DNA from: Pelagicoccus sp. SDUM812003
GTDB lineage: Bacteria; Verrucomicrobiota; Verrucomicrobiia; Opitutales; Opitutaceae
NCBI RefSeq assembly: GCF_031127815.1
Contig: NZ_JARXHY010000001.1
Location: 372,001 to 436,000, forward strand
DNA length: 64,000 nt
Reading direction: 5' to 3'
This document shows positions 1-7,291 of this stretch, piece after piece; the first letter of the stretch is position 1, and each line of letters opens with the position of its first letter. Under the pieces are notes generated by a model, which did not search any database, was not told where the DNA came from, and saw only the letters and a program-made list of their open reading frames with translations. The position numbers were made by a program, and so were the translations under genes.

Positions 1-233
1 ACGCTCCGAACTCGAACATCCACCTGCAGGGCGGCGGTTCGAGCGGCACGGTGCACGGATCGATGGTCGGCTGGGAGATCACGCTCAGCGGTGGCTACGC
101 GTTCCACTACGACGAGGCCCTCGCGGATCTGGGCGGTGGCGGCACCATGGCCATCGAGCATTGGCGGGAGCTGAAGACCGATGCCGAACGCTTGCCGTTT
201 GACAACGTCACCAATCTCAACGCCTACTTCTGA
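1..233 (+). CDS. C-terminal fragment of an unidentified protein (cut by window edge)
   Basis: An open frame enters from the left edge and ends at the TGA at 231-233; about 76 residues are visible. It is Gly/Ser-rich with a run HLQGGGSSGTVHGSMVGWEI followed by GGYAFHYDEAL. This 'glycine-rich beta patch then HYDE' tail resembles the ends of large pilin-like or beta-helical surface proteins in Verrucomicrobiota and Planctomycetota; that resemblance is from memory. A type IV pilus-type operon lies 2 kb downstream, which fits a pilus-associated role, but the two are separated by rpsT and other genes. No start is visible and no function can be assigned. Confidence 0.6.
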   Translation, partial: APNSNIHLQGGGSSGTVHGSMVGWEITLSGGYAFHYDEALADLGGGGTMAIEHWRELKTDAERLPFDNVTNLNAYF

Positions 234-275
234 TCCATCGAATCGAATTAATCTGCGAGCGGTCGGGCAATTGTA

Positions 276-304
276 TTGACAAAGGCCCGTTCGCTCGGAA
301 TATC
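276..304 (+). promoter_or_regulatory. Putative sigma-70 promoter of rpsT
   Basis: A perfect TTGACA lies at 276-281, followed after 17 bases by AATATC (299-304), a 3-of-6 match to TATAAT. Transcription would begin near 311, only a few bases before the rpsT ATG at 315, and there is no Shine-Dalgarno sequence. The mRNA may therefore be nearly leaderless. The -35 is convincing and the -10 is weak. Confidence 0.4.
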
Positions 305-314
305 CGCCCCTCTT

Positions 315-575
315 ATGGCAAATACCAAGTCAGCTATCAAAAACCATCGCAAGACGGTCGCGCGTACCCTGCACAACCGTTCGCGCAAGTCACGCATCAA
401 GACGCTGGCCAAGAAAGTGCAGTTGCTAGCCGCTGAAGGATCCGACAAGGAAGCGCTCAAGAGCGCCGCTATCGAGTTCGTATCCGCAATGGATCGGGCA
501 GCGAAGACCAATTTGATTCACGCCAACAAGGCGAACCGCGCCAAGGCGTCGGTTGCCAAGTACATTCTTGGTTAA
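315..575 (+). CDS. rpsT: 30S ribosomal protein S20
   Basis: The 86-residue basic protein begins MANTKSAIKNHRKTVARTLHNR, the typical S20 start, and has the family's usual length (about 85-90). S20 binds 16S rRNA early in 30S assembly. The ATG at 315 is chosen because homology begins exactly there; an in-frame GTG/ATG-type extension upstream would add 13 non-conserved residues. No Shine-Dalgarno motif precedes it. The gene is monocistronic: a good -35 box lies just upstream and a strong intrinsic terminator just downstream. Certain identification. Confidence 0.97.
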   Translation: MANTKSAIKNHRKTVARTLHNRSRKSRIKTLAKKVQLLAAEGSDKEALKSAAIEFVSAMDRAAKTNLIHANKANRAKASVAKYILG

Positions 576-597
576 ACGTTTTTTCCTCCTCCCATCT

Positions 598-636
598 AAG
601 AGCCCCCATGCGTTTCGACGATGGGGGCTCTTTATT
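598..636 (+). terminator. Intrinsic terminator after rpsT
   Basis: A perfect 12-bp stem (AAGAGCCCCCAT at 598-609 with ATGGGGGCTCTT at 621-632) closes an 11-base loop and is followed by a T-rich stretch. It sits 22 bases after the rpsT stop. Confidence 0.9.
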
Positions 637-775
637 TCCTAGATGCCCGCTGTCGTCCGATCCGCGCAGTCCGGCGTCGTGGCCCTCCTTGGCCCGAGTC
701 ACTCAGATCAATCTCACTATGAGCCAGAAATCGGCCTTTATCTCCTTCCCTCCAGGCTACTTGGGGAGTCAGCCC

Positions 776-1531
776 ATGAAGTTTCCCTTGTTGGCGAACG
801 ACGAGCGCTTGTTTGCCGTCAGCAAGCCCGCTGGCGTCTCCTGCTACCAGCATGAATGGACATTGGGCAAACCGGACTTCTCCATGGCTCTGCGGCGCGA
901 GCTTCTCAATGGGAAGCCCCAGCTGGAGCGCCTGGGCGTGAAAGGGGTTTTTCGCGTCTACAACCTCGACGCCGAGCTGAGCGGGGCTCTGGTCTTCGCC
1001 AAGGACGAGGAGAACGAGGGGCTGTTGAAGAACGCCGCTGGCTCGGACCAGTTGAGGTTTCGTTTTCACTTGCTGGCCCGAGCGGAGACCGAAGAGCGGG
1101 AGTTCGCCTGCGATCTGCCGATCGCTCGCCATTTCCATGACAGGCGGATGCTGGTTTCGCACAAGACCGGGAAGAGGAGCGAAACGCGGTTCCGATTCCT
1201 GCGCCCCTTTGGACAATACCAGCTCTGGGAGGCGGAGTGTACGGAAATGCGCTTGCACCAGGTGCGCCTGCACGCCGCAGAATGCGGGCTGATGGTGGTC
1301 GGTGAGGAGTTGTACAGCGACGGAGGCCAGGTGTACCTTTCACGGCTCAAGCGCGGCTACCTGCCGAGCAAAGGACGGGAGCGGCCGATCTACCCGCATC
1401 TATGCGTTCACCTGGTTGAGGTGGGCTTCTCGTTGCCGGGCTTGGATCTCGAGCCGGTAATGGCTCCGCTGCCAAGTCGTTTCGAGACGCTGCTCAAGCG
1501 GCTGGACGAGCACCGGGGATCGCGTGGCTAG
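776..1531 (+). CDS. RluA-family RNA pseudouridine synthase (divergent)
   Basis: The 251-residue protein shows the RluA fold landmarks: an N-terminal strand '[10 protein letters not shown]', the catalytic block [15 protein letters not shown] (canonical HRLDxxTSG; the catalytic Asp is kept, the preceding Arg is Asn), and near the end [20 protein letters not shown] (canonical HQIRxHxxxxGxPVxGDxxY). These enzymes isomerize uridine in rRNA or tRNA. The ATG at 776 is preferred because GGGGAG (763-768) is well placed and the catalytic domain starts immediately. An ATG at 719 would add 19 residues, and the longest frame (608) overlaps the rpsT terminator. The substrate is unknown, and the altered HRLD motif makes the specificity hard to predict. 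Confidence 0.82.
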   Translation: MKFPLLANDERLFAVSKPAGVSCYQHEWTLGKPDFSMALRRELLNGKPQLERLGVKGVFRVYNLDAELSGALVFAKDEENEGLLKNAAGSDQLRFRFHLLARAETEEREFACDLPIARHFHDRRMLVSHKTGKRSETRFRFLRPFGQYQLWEAECTEMRLHQVRLHAAECGLMVVGEELYSDGGQVYLSRLKRGYLPSKGRERPIYPHLCVHLVEVGFSLPGLDLEPVMAPLPSRFETLLKRLDEHRGSRG

Positions 1532-1617
1532 TCGAGACTTTCTGCAATTTCTGCTTTACAGGTATTGGCAGAGCGCGCAGGTTCTCGGACTTTTCCAAAT
1601 TTCAAGGGACAATTCCT

Positions 1618-1713
1618 ATGGGTAATCTTAAGAAGAAACGCAGATTGAAGATGTCGAAGCACAAGCGTCGCAAGCGCTTGAAGTCGAATCGTCACAAGAA
1701 AAAGGCCTGGTAG
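1618..1713 (+). CDS. Small ribosomal protein bS22 / AURKAIP1-COX24 domain protein
   Basis: This gene encodes only 31 residues, over half of them Lys or Arg: [19 protein letters not shown] then [13 protein letters not shown]. The pattern 'KKKRRxKMxKHKRRKxxKxxRxKKK' is that of the AURKAIP1/COX24 (DUF1713) family, which includes mitochondrial mS38 and the bacterial bS22 subunit seen in ribosome structures of some phyla. AAGGGA (1604-1609) stands 8 bases ahead of the ATG, a clear ribosome site. The gene is followed at 1840 by a strong terminator. It is easy to overlook in automatic annotation because of its size. Confidence 0.85.
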   Translation: MGNLKKKRRLKMSKHKRRKRLKSNRHKKKAW

Positions 1714-1839
1714 TCTCGCCTGCGGTTAAGAGGCGCCCCCCTCGACGCGTTTCGTCAGAGTTCTCCGAACGCGAGACTCCGATCGACGTCGACCACTTGC
1801 GCTCCCTTTTCACAGGCGCCCAGTCTTCTAACAATTCCA

Positions 1840-1871
1840 AGCCCGAACTGAGACAGTTCGGGCTTTTTTTC
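1840..1871 (+). terminator. Intrinsic terminator after bS22 gene
   Basis: A perfect 11-bp stem (AGCCCGAACTG 1840-1850 with CAGTTCGGGCT 1854-1864) has a three-base loop and is followed by a run of seven or more T. Confidence 0.92.
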
Positions 1872-2314
1872 TGCTCCGTTCTCGCGGAAGCTCAGGGCCG
1901 CTCGATTTGCTGTCGACGCTCGGTACGGGCATTCCCTTAATCCGACTGAGCCTTGCGATTTCCAGGGTCGCTTTTAGCGGAACCCTTACAAATAAGGGGG
2001 TTCACGGGGTTCTCTATCCCTTGTCCCAAGGGTCACGGATTGTCGACGCTAAGAACGGGCGGGGTTTGCAAGTCGCTGGTGGGGGAAGGCTTAAGCGCTG
2101 GTTTGTAGGATCGATTGGAGGCTCTCCGCGATTCGCCGTGGGGTGCGCTACTCATGGATCAAGTTTCTCTTAGGGTGGAAAATGCGCAGGGGCCAATGGC
2201 GGATGCTGTCGCCTGCAAATTAGATCCCTCTATTAGCCTCAATATCCTAATGGCTGAGTCGATAGCGTGATAAGCACCCAGAGGCGGATGGCGCCTAGGG
2301 GATGCAGACTCACA
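1872..2314 (+). other. Non-coding leader of the pilus-type operon with direct repeats and paired hairpins
   Basis: No convincing gene was found. The stretch holds two 20-base direct repeats (TGTCGACGCTCGGTACGGGC at 1911-1930 and TGTCGACGCTAAGAACGGGC at 2041-2060, 17 of 20 identical). Between them are two similar short inverted repeats: CCCTTA/TAAGGG (1983-1998) and CCCTTG/CAAGGG (2018-2032), 35 bases apart. The arrangement could be operator pairs or RNA hairpins in the leader of the downstream operon, or the remnant of a small mobile element. An 88-codon open frame (1907-2173) crosses all these repeats and has no homology I recognise, so I treat it as chance. Confidence 0.4.
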
Positions 2315-3346
2315 ATGATCTCAGCTAAAAAGAACAATTTCATCGTAGAATTTCGCCCGTCTACGATCCGAGCCGCCCGCACGAGCTCGGAAGCAGCCCC
2401 TGTCGTGATCGAGGATTTGTTGGAGATCGATCTCGCATCAGGAGGTGACGTTGCAGGCGAACTGCGCAAGTTTTCCGGGGCCAAAGGGAGCGGGTACATG
2501 CATGCGTCGGCCGTTGTCTATCCTTCCCAGCGTCTGGTGCGCCAGCTCGTGCTCGATTGCGGGCGCGGCAAGGAGTCGGGCTTCGTGATCGACTACTTGA
2601 AGAACTCCGCAGGCGTCGATCCTGATACCTTTTCAGTCTACTGCCTTTCGGCGGTGGACGGTTCCGATGCCGATTTGAGCGCCTTCAACAAGAAGAGCAT
2701 TTTGCTCTGCGGGGCGCCAAGTTCGGAGATTTCGGAGATCCAGAAGGACATGGTGGAGGTAGGACTCTATCCGCGACGGCTGGAAATCGGAACGGTGGGG
2801 ACTATCGGCTTCTTGAAGGAATACCTCGCCAGCTCCGACAACACTTCCCCAATCCTCTTCCTCGAAATCGACGACGCCTCGACCAACGCGGTCATCGTCG
2901 GAGCGAATGGCGTCGAAATGGCCCGTCGCATCGATTTTGGAGCCTCGCACATCGCTTCGGCCCTTAAGGAGGAGATGAGCTTGAAGGACGAATCGGCGGC
3001 TGAGAAGATTCTGCAGTCGCGCGACTTCGATCTCGGTCCGATGGCGCCAAAGCTCTTGCGCAAGCTGCTTCGCGAGCTGCAGAGCTCGATCGGGTTTTTC
3101 GAGGTGCAGACCGGCAACTCGGTCTCTCAGCTGTTCTGTCTCAAGCAGGGAGCGACGCTTCCATGGCTGGAGACCAGCATCTCAGACCTGCTCAATCTCG
3201 TTCAGCTGAACGTGGACTACCGGAAGTGGCTGGATGCCCGCGGCGTGACCTTCTCCTCGGAGGAGCTTTCCGGCAGGATAGACGCGACTTGGGTCGGGGC
3301 TCTATCGCTGGTGATGGATTACGGAAAAGGGGGACAGTCCAAATGA
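2315..3346 (+). CDS. PilM-like actin-fold pilus/secretion assembly protein
   Basis: This 343-residue protein is first in a five-gene overlapping operon whose order (this gene, two small single-TM proteins, a short periplasmic protein, a secretin) is that of pilMNOPQ. Individual PilM motifs are weak: a central strand SPILFLEIDDASTNAVIVG followed by ...ARRIDFGASHIASALKEE fits the second phosphate-binding region of the FtsA/PilM actin fold. PilM is a cytoplasmic ATP-binding scaffold that binds the N-terminus of PilN. The ATG at 2315 is chosen over an upstream in-frame start because basic residues follow directly, as usual for the family. Its stop overlaps the next start (ATGA). Function is called mainly from synteny. 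Confidence 0.7.
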   Translation: MISAKKNNFIVEFRPSTIRAARTSSEAAPVVIEDLLEIDLASGGDVAGELRKFSGAKGSGYMHASAVVYPSQRLVRQLVLDCGRGKESGFVIDYLKNSAGVDPDTFSVYCLSAVDGSDADLSAFNKKSILLCGAPSSEISEIQKDMVEVGLYPRRLEIGTVGTIGFLKEYLASSDNTSPILFLEIDDASTNAVIVGANGVEMARRIDFGASHIASALKEEMSLKDESAAEKILQSRDFDLGPMAPKLLRKLLRELQSSIGFFEVQTGNSVSQLFCLKQGATLPWLETSISDLLNLVQLNVDYRKWLDARGVTFSSEELSGRIDATWVGALSLVMDYGKGGQSK

Positions 3347-3963
3347 TTTCCCTCAAAAAGAAAACGGCCGATAAGGCCAGCTATCGCTGGCGCCCGAACT
3401 TTCGTGATTACGAGGCGTTGCCAGACGTGCAGACCGTGCGCACGAAAGTCTTCCTGCCGGTCATATTCATCACTATCGCGGCGGTCTTTTGCGTTTTCAT
3501 CCTTTTCCGGGAGTACGGCGCGATGAATACGGAAAAGAGCATCGCGAATCTGGAAAGCGAAATCGCTAGCTACCAGGCCGAGCACGACGTCATCGTTTCG
3601 CTCAATTCCGATTTCATGAAAATTGTTCGCGATCTCGATGAGATCGACGAGTTCATGTCCGGCAAGCTGGTTGGTAGCGCCTTTCTGATCTCCATCACAT
3701 CGCTCCTCCCGGAGGACATGTATTTGACGCGTATCGAATACGGTGAGTCCAAAGTTTCCATCGAAGGCAGTCTGAATGTGCCAGCGGAAGAAGCGTCGCG
3801 AATTGTGGATGCATTCATGAAGGCGCTTGAGGAGGCTGACGTCGCCCAGGGACTGCTAACGGAGTACAAGTTGACTTCGATGGAACGTGACAAGAGCGGC
3901 GAAAAGATCCGCTTCCGCATCGAAGTGCTTCCTCAAGAGGAAAAGAAAGGGAAGAAACGATGA
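3343..3963 (+). CDS. PilN-like inner-membrane assembly protein
   Basis: The 206-residue protein has a basic cytoplasmic N-terminus (about 35 residues), one membrane helix (VFLPVIFITIAAVFCVFILF, about 36-55), a coiled coil and a periplasmic ferredoxin-like domain containing SLLPEDMYLTRIEY, the usual PilN 'lP..v.L..i' signature. In type IV pili PilN links PilM in the cytoplasm to PilO in the periplasm. Translational coupling is evident: its ATG overlaps the PilM-like stop by four bases and its own stop overlaps the next ATG. A longer frame from 3163 is possible but lies inside the upstream gene. Confidence 0.75.
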   Translation: MISLKKKTADKASYRWRPNFRDYEALPDVQTVRTKVFLPVIFITIAAVFCVFILFREYGAMNTEKSIANLESEIASYQAEHDVIVSLNSDFMKIVRDLDEIDEFMSGKLVGSAFLISITSLLPEDMYLTRIEYGESKVSIEGSLNVPAEEASRIVDAFMKALEEADVAQGLLTEYKLTSMERDKSGEKIRFRIEVLPQEEKKGKKR

Positions 3964-4547
3964 GCTTGATGACTGTCTTAAAGTATTTGAAAAAGAACTA
4001 CGTGATCGCGATCAGCGGCGCGGTGGTCGTCCTTTGTTCGGTCGTGTTTTTCATCAGAGACGATCAAATACGCCGACGCTCTGCGGACTATGACGATCTG
4101 GACATCCGTAGGACTCGAATTTTGAAGAATATGAAGTACGGGGTCGGACTGAAAGATGACCTTGAGGAGGTCAAGTCGATGATGAAGGAGGCGGAGTCTC
4201 GGCTCTTTCTACCGGATGACCTAGCGGGCAATCAACGCTACTTCTATCAAATCGAGCGGGCCTCCGGAGTGACTATTTCCAACCTTCAGCAAATCATAAA
4301 GCCGATCCCGACGGGCAAGAATAGCAAGCAGGAGCGCAAGAAAGCCATGAAGGCGACATTCAAGCCTATCCTGTATGATATGAGCGTGACGGGCACCTAC
4401 ATGGATGTGCTCGGGTTTCTGAGGGAAATCGAAGGAGGAAGAGCCTTCGCTACGATTGACTCATTCGCGATGTCCGGCGGCAAAGGCGAAGCGGACTCCT
4501 CTGTGACAATGCGACTAACGGTAGAGGTTCTCGGGAGGAAAATATAA
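3960..4547 (+). CDS. PilO-like inner-membrane assembly protein
   Basis: This 195-residue protein has a short basic N-terminus, one membrane helix (YVIAISGAVVVLCSVVFFI, about 13-31), a coiled-coil stretch and a C-terminal domain with the strand 'MSVTGTYMDVLGFLREIEGG', closely matching the PilO pattern (G.y..l..FL..le...r). PilN-PilO heterodimers form the alignment complex beneath the secretin. It overlaps PilN-like by ATGA and the next gene by TAATG. Confidence 0.78.
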   Translation: MSLMTVLKYLKKNYVIAISGAVVVLCSVVFFIRDDQIRRRSADYDDLDIRRTRILKNMKYGVGLKDDLEEVKSMMKEAESRLFLPDDLAGNQRYFYQIERASGVTISNLQQIIKPIPTGKNSKQERKKAMKATFKPILYDMSVTGTYMDVLGFLREIEGGRAFATIDSFAMSGGKGEADSSVTMRLTVEVLGRKI

Positions 4548-5017
4548 TGAAACGTATTTCTAGAAATATATCGGTCGTTTGTTTCTTGGCGCTTTTTAGC
4601 GGTTCTCTACATGGTCAGATCCTATCGATCGAATCGCGTCAGGAAAAGTTGGATACGATGAAAGCTCTATTGGGGAAAACGGTTGTTCCTGTCGAAGCTG
4701 ATGCGCTTGGCTATGCGGTGAATCCGTTCAATTCTGAGCAGACGGGTCTTGTTGAGGAGGAAGTCGAAGCTGAGGTGGCGGTTGACTTGTCCGACAAAGA
4801 TCTGCTTCAGGCTCTGTCTCAATATATTAATCCAACCGGAATTTTTCTTTTTGGAGGCGAGTTCTATCTCATCTTCAAGGAGCGAAAAATGAATGTAGGG
4901 ACCAGATTCAATGTCCTGTATAAAGGGAATCAATACGCTGTGACGGTGACGGAGATAAATAGCTCCAGCTATTCCGTCCGTTACGGAGAAGCGGAATTAC
5001 AACTCAAACTAAAGTAA
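4547..5017 (+). CDS. Exported PilP/GspC-like linker protein
   Basis: The 156-residue product starts with a signal peptide (MKRISRNISVVCFLALFSGSLHG) without a lipobox cysteine, so unlike classical PilP it is probably not a lipoprotein. The C-terminal half (FNVLYKGNQYAVTVTEINSSSY...) has the small beta-barrel look of the PilP/GspC homology region that contacts the secretin N0 domain. The call rests on position between the PilO-like gene and the secretin plus this shape; sequence similarity is low. Start overlaps the previous stop (TAATG) and the secretin ATG follows immediately after its stop. Confidence 0.55.
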   Translation: MKRISRNISVVCFLALFSGSLHGQILSIESRQEKLDTMKALLGKTVVPVEADALGYAVNPFNSEQTGLVEEEVEAEVAVDLSDKDLLQALSQYINPTGIFLFGGEFYLIFKERKMNVGTRFNVLYKGNQYAVTVTEINSSSYSVRYGEAELQLKLK

Positions 5018-6739
5018 ATGCGTGATATGAAAAAGAATATGCAACTAGCATTGACGACGCTATTGTGCGTCGGTGGCCTGACTTATGCCATGGCCCAAGA
5101 GAGCGTCCCTGCCGAAAGGGTAGCGGATGGTATGGTAGAAGAACGACAAGCTCCTATCTCGGTTCCTTCGACAGCCCCAAGTCCGAGCGATATCGATCGG
5201 CTCTATGGTGATTTGACGGCGGACGAGATCGCGGAGCGCGAGCAGGCAGCTGCTCAAAACGAGAGCCTGAACGCTCTCGCGAATGAAGTGGCATCTCCTC
5301 TGGACCAGGGCATATCCCTGGATGCTACGGACCTAATCTCAGTTGACTACCCGAATGAGGAGATTCGGACCGTGTTGAGGAATGTAGCGGACCTGTATTC
5401 TCTCAATCTCGTAGTGCCGGATTCCCTACAGGGAACGACTTCTATAAAGCTGCGCGATGTCACTTGGCGGCAGATCTACTCGGTCGTTCTCGATCCGGTA
5501 GGTTTCACTTTTATCGAAGAGGGATCGATCATAAAGGTCGTGAGCAAGGACTCGTTGAACTTCGAGCCGCCAATCACGGAAATCTTCATGATCAACTATG
5601 CGGAAGCGGACCAGATCGCTAAGACGGTGGGCAACCTCGTGGAGGCTGACAAAGGAGGCCGCGTGCAGGTCGACAAGCGCAGCAACGCGTTGATCGTTTC
5701 CGAACGCTCATCCAAGATGGATGACATTCGCAGCGTCATCGAGCGTCTCGACCGTCCCACTCAGCAGGTCTTCATCGAGACTCGTTTTATCGAAGTCACC
5801 GACACGGATGTGAAGAACATCGGTGTCAACTGGGCGACGTTGCGAGAATATGGAGTCGGAGCCGGTCCTTTCACCCAAACCTACAATCGTCAGTCTTCGG
5901 GCGAGCGAGGAAAGGAATATGGCGACGAGTACAACACGGAGGAGGCCGACATCAGCAATCAGGCGGATGTTAAGTCGATTGGTACCACGCGAGGCATTTT
6001 CAGAGACAACCTGACTGGCGAAACCATTATGGACTCGACCGCGATCGGATCTCAGAGAAACGCCTCCGCTGCTTTCAACTCTTTGCGCAGCATCGCGAAC
6101 GGCAAGTCGACCTCCGCCGTTTTCAGCGCCGATCAGTTTGGCGTGGTCATCAGCGCCCTCAAGGAGCAAGGCGGCAGCCGTCTCGTATCCAATCCCACGG
6201 TTGTGACCCTCAACAACCAGGAAGCGAATATTTCAGTGGGCGATCGGTATCCAATACCTAACTACGCATACAACGAAGAGACTGGACGTTTCGAAGTCGA
6301 TGGCTTCGATTGGGAAGATATCGGAATCAATCTGAAGGTGACGCCATCCGTCAACCACACTGGGTTGATCACTCTGAAGGTTGTCCCGTCGGTGACGGAC
6401 CTAGCGGGGGTAGCGAACTTCGGCTCTGCTGAGATTCCCATTCTCTCGAACCGCAGCACTGTCACCCAGATCGCCCTCAAGGACGGTTTCACCATGGGCA
6501 TTGGTGGCCTGATGAAAAACGATAGCTCAGAGAACAAGAACAAGGTTCCGGTGCTCGGAAAGGTTCCGGGGCTCGGTCGCCTGTTCCGTCATGAGTCGAC
6601 TCGGGAAACCAAGCTCAATCTGCTCATCTTCATCACCGCCAAAATCCTGCCAAGCGAGGAAGCTGATTTCGAAGACGTTTTCTCACAGGAGATGATGATG
6701 AACACAGGTGTCGATCCGGTCTCTCTTAAGAACCGCTAG
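5018..6739 (+). CDS. Secretin (PilQ/GspD family outer-membrane channel)
   Basis: The 573-residue protein carries a signal peptide, an N0/STN domain (about residues 105-185, ...NVADLYSLNLVVPDSL...), one N1-type secretin_N repeat (RSNALIVSERSSKMDDIRSVIERLD, about 190-250), and the secretin channel domain (about 250-560). Hallmarks of the channel are VSNPTVVTLNNQEANISVG and the closing VPVLGKVPGLGRLFRH followed by LLIFITAKIL. It forms the multimeric outer-membrane pore of a type IV pilus or type II secretion machine. No AMIN domains are seen, so it is shorter than proteobacterial PilQ. Translation could start at 5018 or at the ATG at 5027. It ends the operon at a hairpin. Confidence 0.9.
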   Translation: MRDMKKNMQLALTTLLCVGGLTYAMAQESVPAERVADGMVEERQAPISVPSTAPSPSDIDRLYGDLTADEIAEREQAAAQNESLNALANEVASPLDQGISLDATDLISVDYPNEEIRTVLRNVADLYSLNLVVPDSLQGTTSIKLRDVTWRQIYSVVLDPVGFTFIEEGSIIKVVSKDSLNFEPPITEIFMINYAEADQIAKTVGNLVEADKGGRVQVDKRSNALIVSERSSKMDDIRSVIERLDRPTQQVFIETRFIEVTDTDVKNIGVNWATLREYGVGAGPFTQTYNRQSSGERGKEYGDEYNTEEADISNQADVKSIGTTRGIFRDNLTGETIMDSTAIGSQRNASAAFNSLRSIANGKSTSAVFSADQFGVVISALKEQGGSRLVSNPTVVTLNNQEANISVGDRYPIPNYAYNEETGRFEVDGFDWEDIGINLKVTPSVNHTGLITLKVVPSVTDLAGVANFGSAEIPILSNRSTVTQIALKDGFTMGIGGLMKNDSSENKNKVPVLGKVPGLGRLFRHESTRETKLNLLIFITAKILPSEEADFEDVFSQEMMMNTGVDPVSLKNR

Positions 6740-6776
6740 GTCCACCGAACAAACACGCTTTACTTATTCGAAGAAG

Positions 6777-6811
6777 GCGCCTCTCGCTCTGCGGGGGGCG
6801 CTTTCATTTTA
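6777..6811 (+). terminator. Terminator after the secretin operon
   Basis: GCGCCTC (6777-6783) pairs with GGGGCGC (6795-6801) with one wobble, followed by TTTCATTTT. It lies between the secretin stop and the convergent yjbQ gene. Confidence 0.65.
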
Positions 6812-7228
6812 CTCGCCGACCACCGTGAGCACGATGGATCGCGAATGCGGCGCGGCGCGGTGTTCCCACAGGAAAACGCCTTGCCAGGTCCCGAGGCGCA
6901 AGGATCCGCTGGAGAATGGGATCGTCTCCGAGCTTCGAGTCAGGGCCATCTTGATGTGGGACGGCATGTCGTCCGGACCTTCGTAGGTGTGGGTGAAATG
7001 CGGATCGTTTTCCGGCACCAATCGGTTCAGGTAGTCTTCCAGGTCTCGACGGGCGGATGGGTCCGCGTTTTCCATCAGCACGAGACTGCAGCTGGTATGG
7101 CGGCAGAATACGGTTACCAAGCCTTCCTTGAATCCGCTCTCACGCACTGCGTTGCGCGCTTTGTCGGTGATTTCGAGCGTTCCTTGTCCGCTCGTGCGAA
7201 TGCTCACTTCTGAATGATAGACGCCCAT
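6809..7228 (-). CDS. yjbQ: YjbQ family (UPF0047) secondary thiamine-phosphate synthase-type protein
   Basis: The 139-residue protein contains the family signature: TVFCRHTSCSLVLMENADPS, then a DL-rich helix, then THTYEGPDDMPSHIKMAL, LTRSSETIPFSSGSLRLGTW and QGVFLWEHR. The conserved His residues coordinate a metal in solved structures. The E. coli member has a weak thiamine-phosphate synthase activity, and the true role of the family is unsettled. The ATG at 7228 (MGVYHSEV) is chosen because family members begin there; an extension to 7264 adds 12 unrelated residues. It is convergent with the secretin operon. Confidence 0.93.
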   Translation of the reverse strand: MGVYHSEVSIRTSGQGTLEITDKARNAVRESGFKEGLVTVFCRHTSCSLVLMENADPSARRDLEDYLNRLVPENDPHFTHTYEGPDDMPSHIKMALTRSSETIPFSSGSLRLGTWQGVFLWEHRAAPHSRSIVLTVVGE

Positions 7229-7291
7229 AGGCTTTGTACATGCGCGGATGGGCGAGCGGTTCAACGCTGAACTGGTTTTTGGGAGCAGCGC

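Noticed and set aside
1907-2173. 88-codon open frame in the leader before the pil-type operon
   Set aside because: It spans direct repeats and hairpins, has no recognisable family and no ribosome site.
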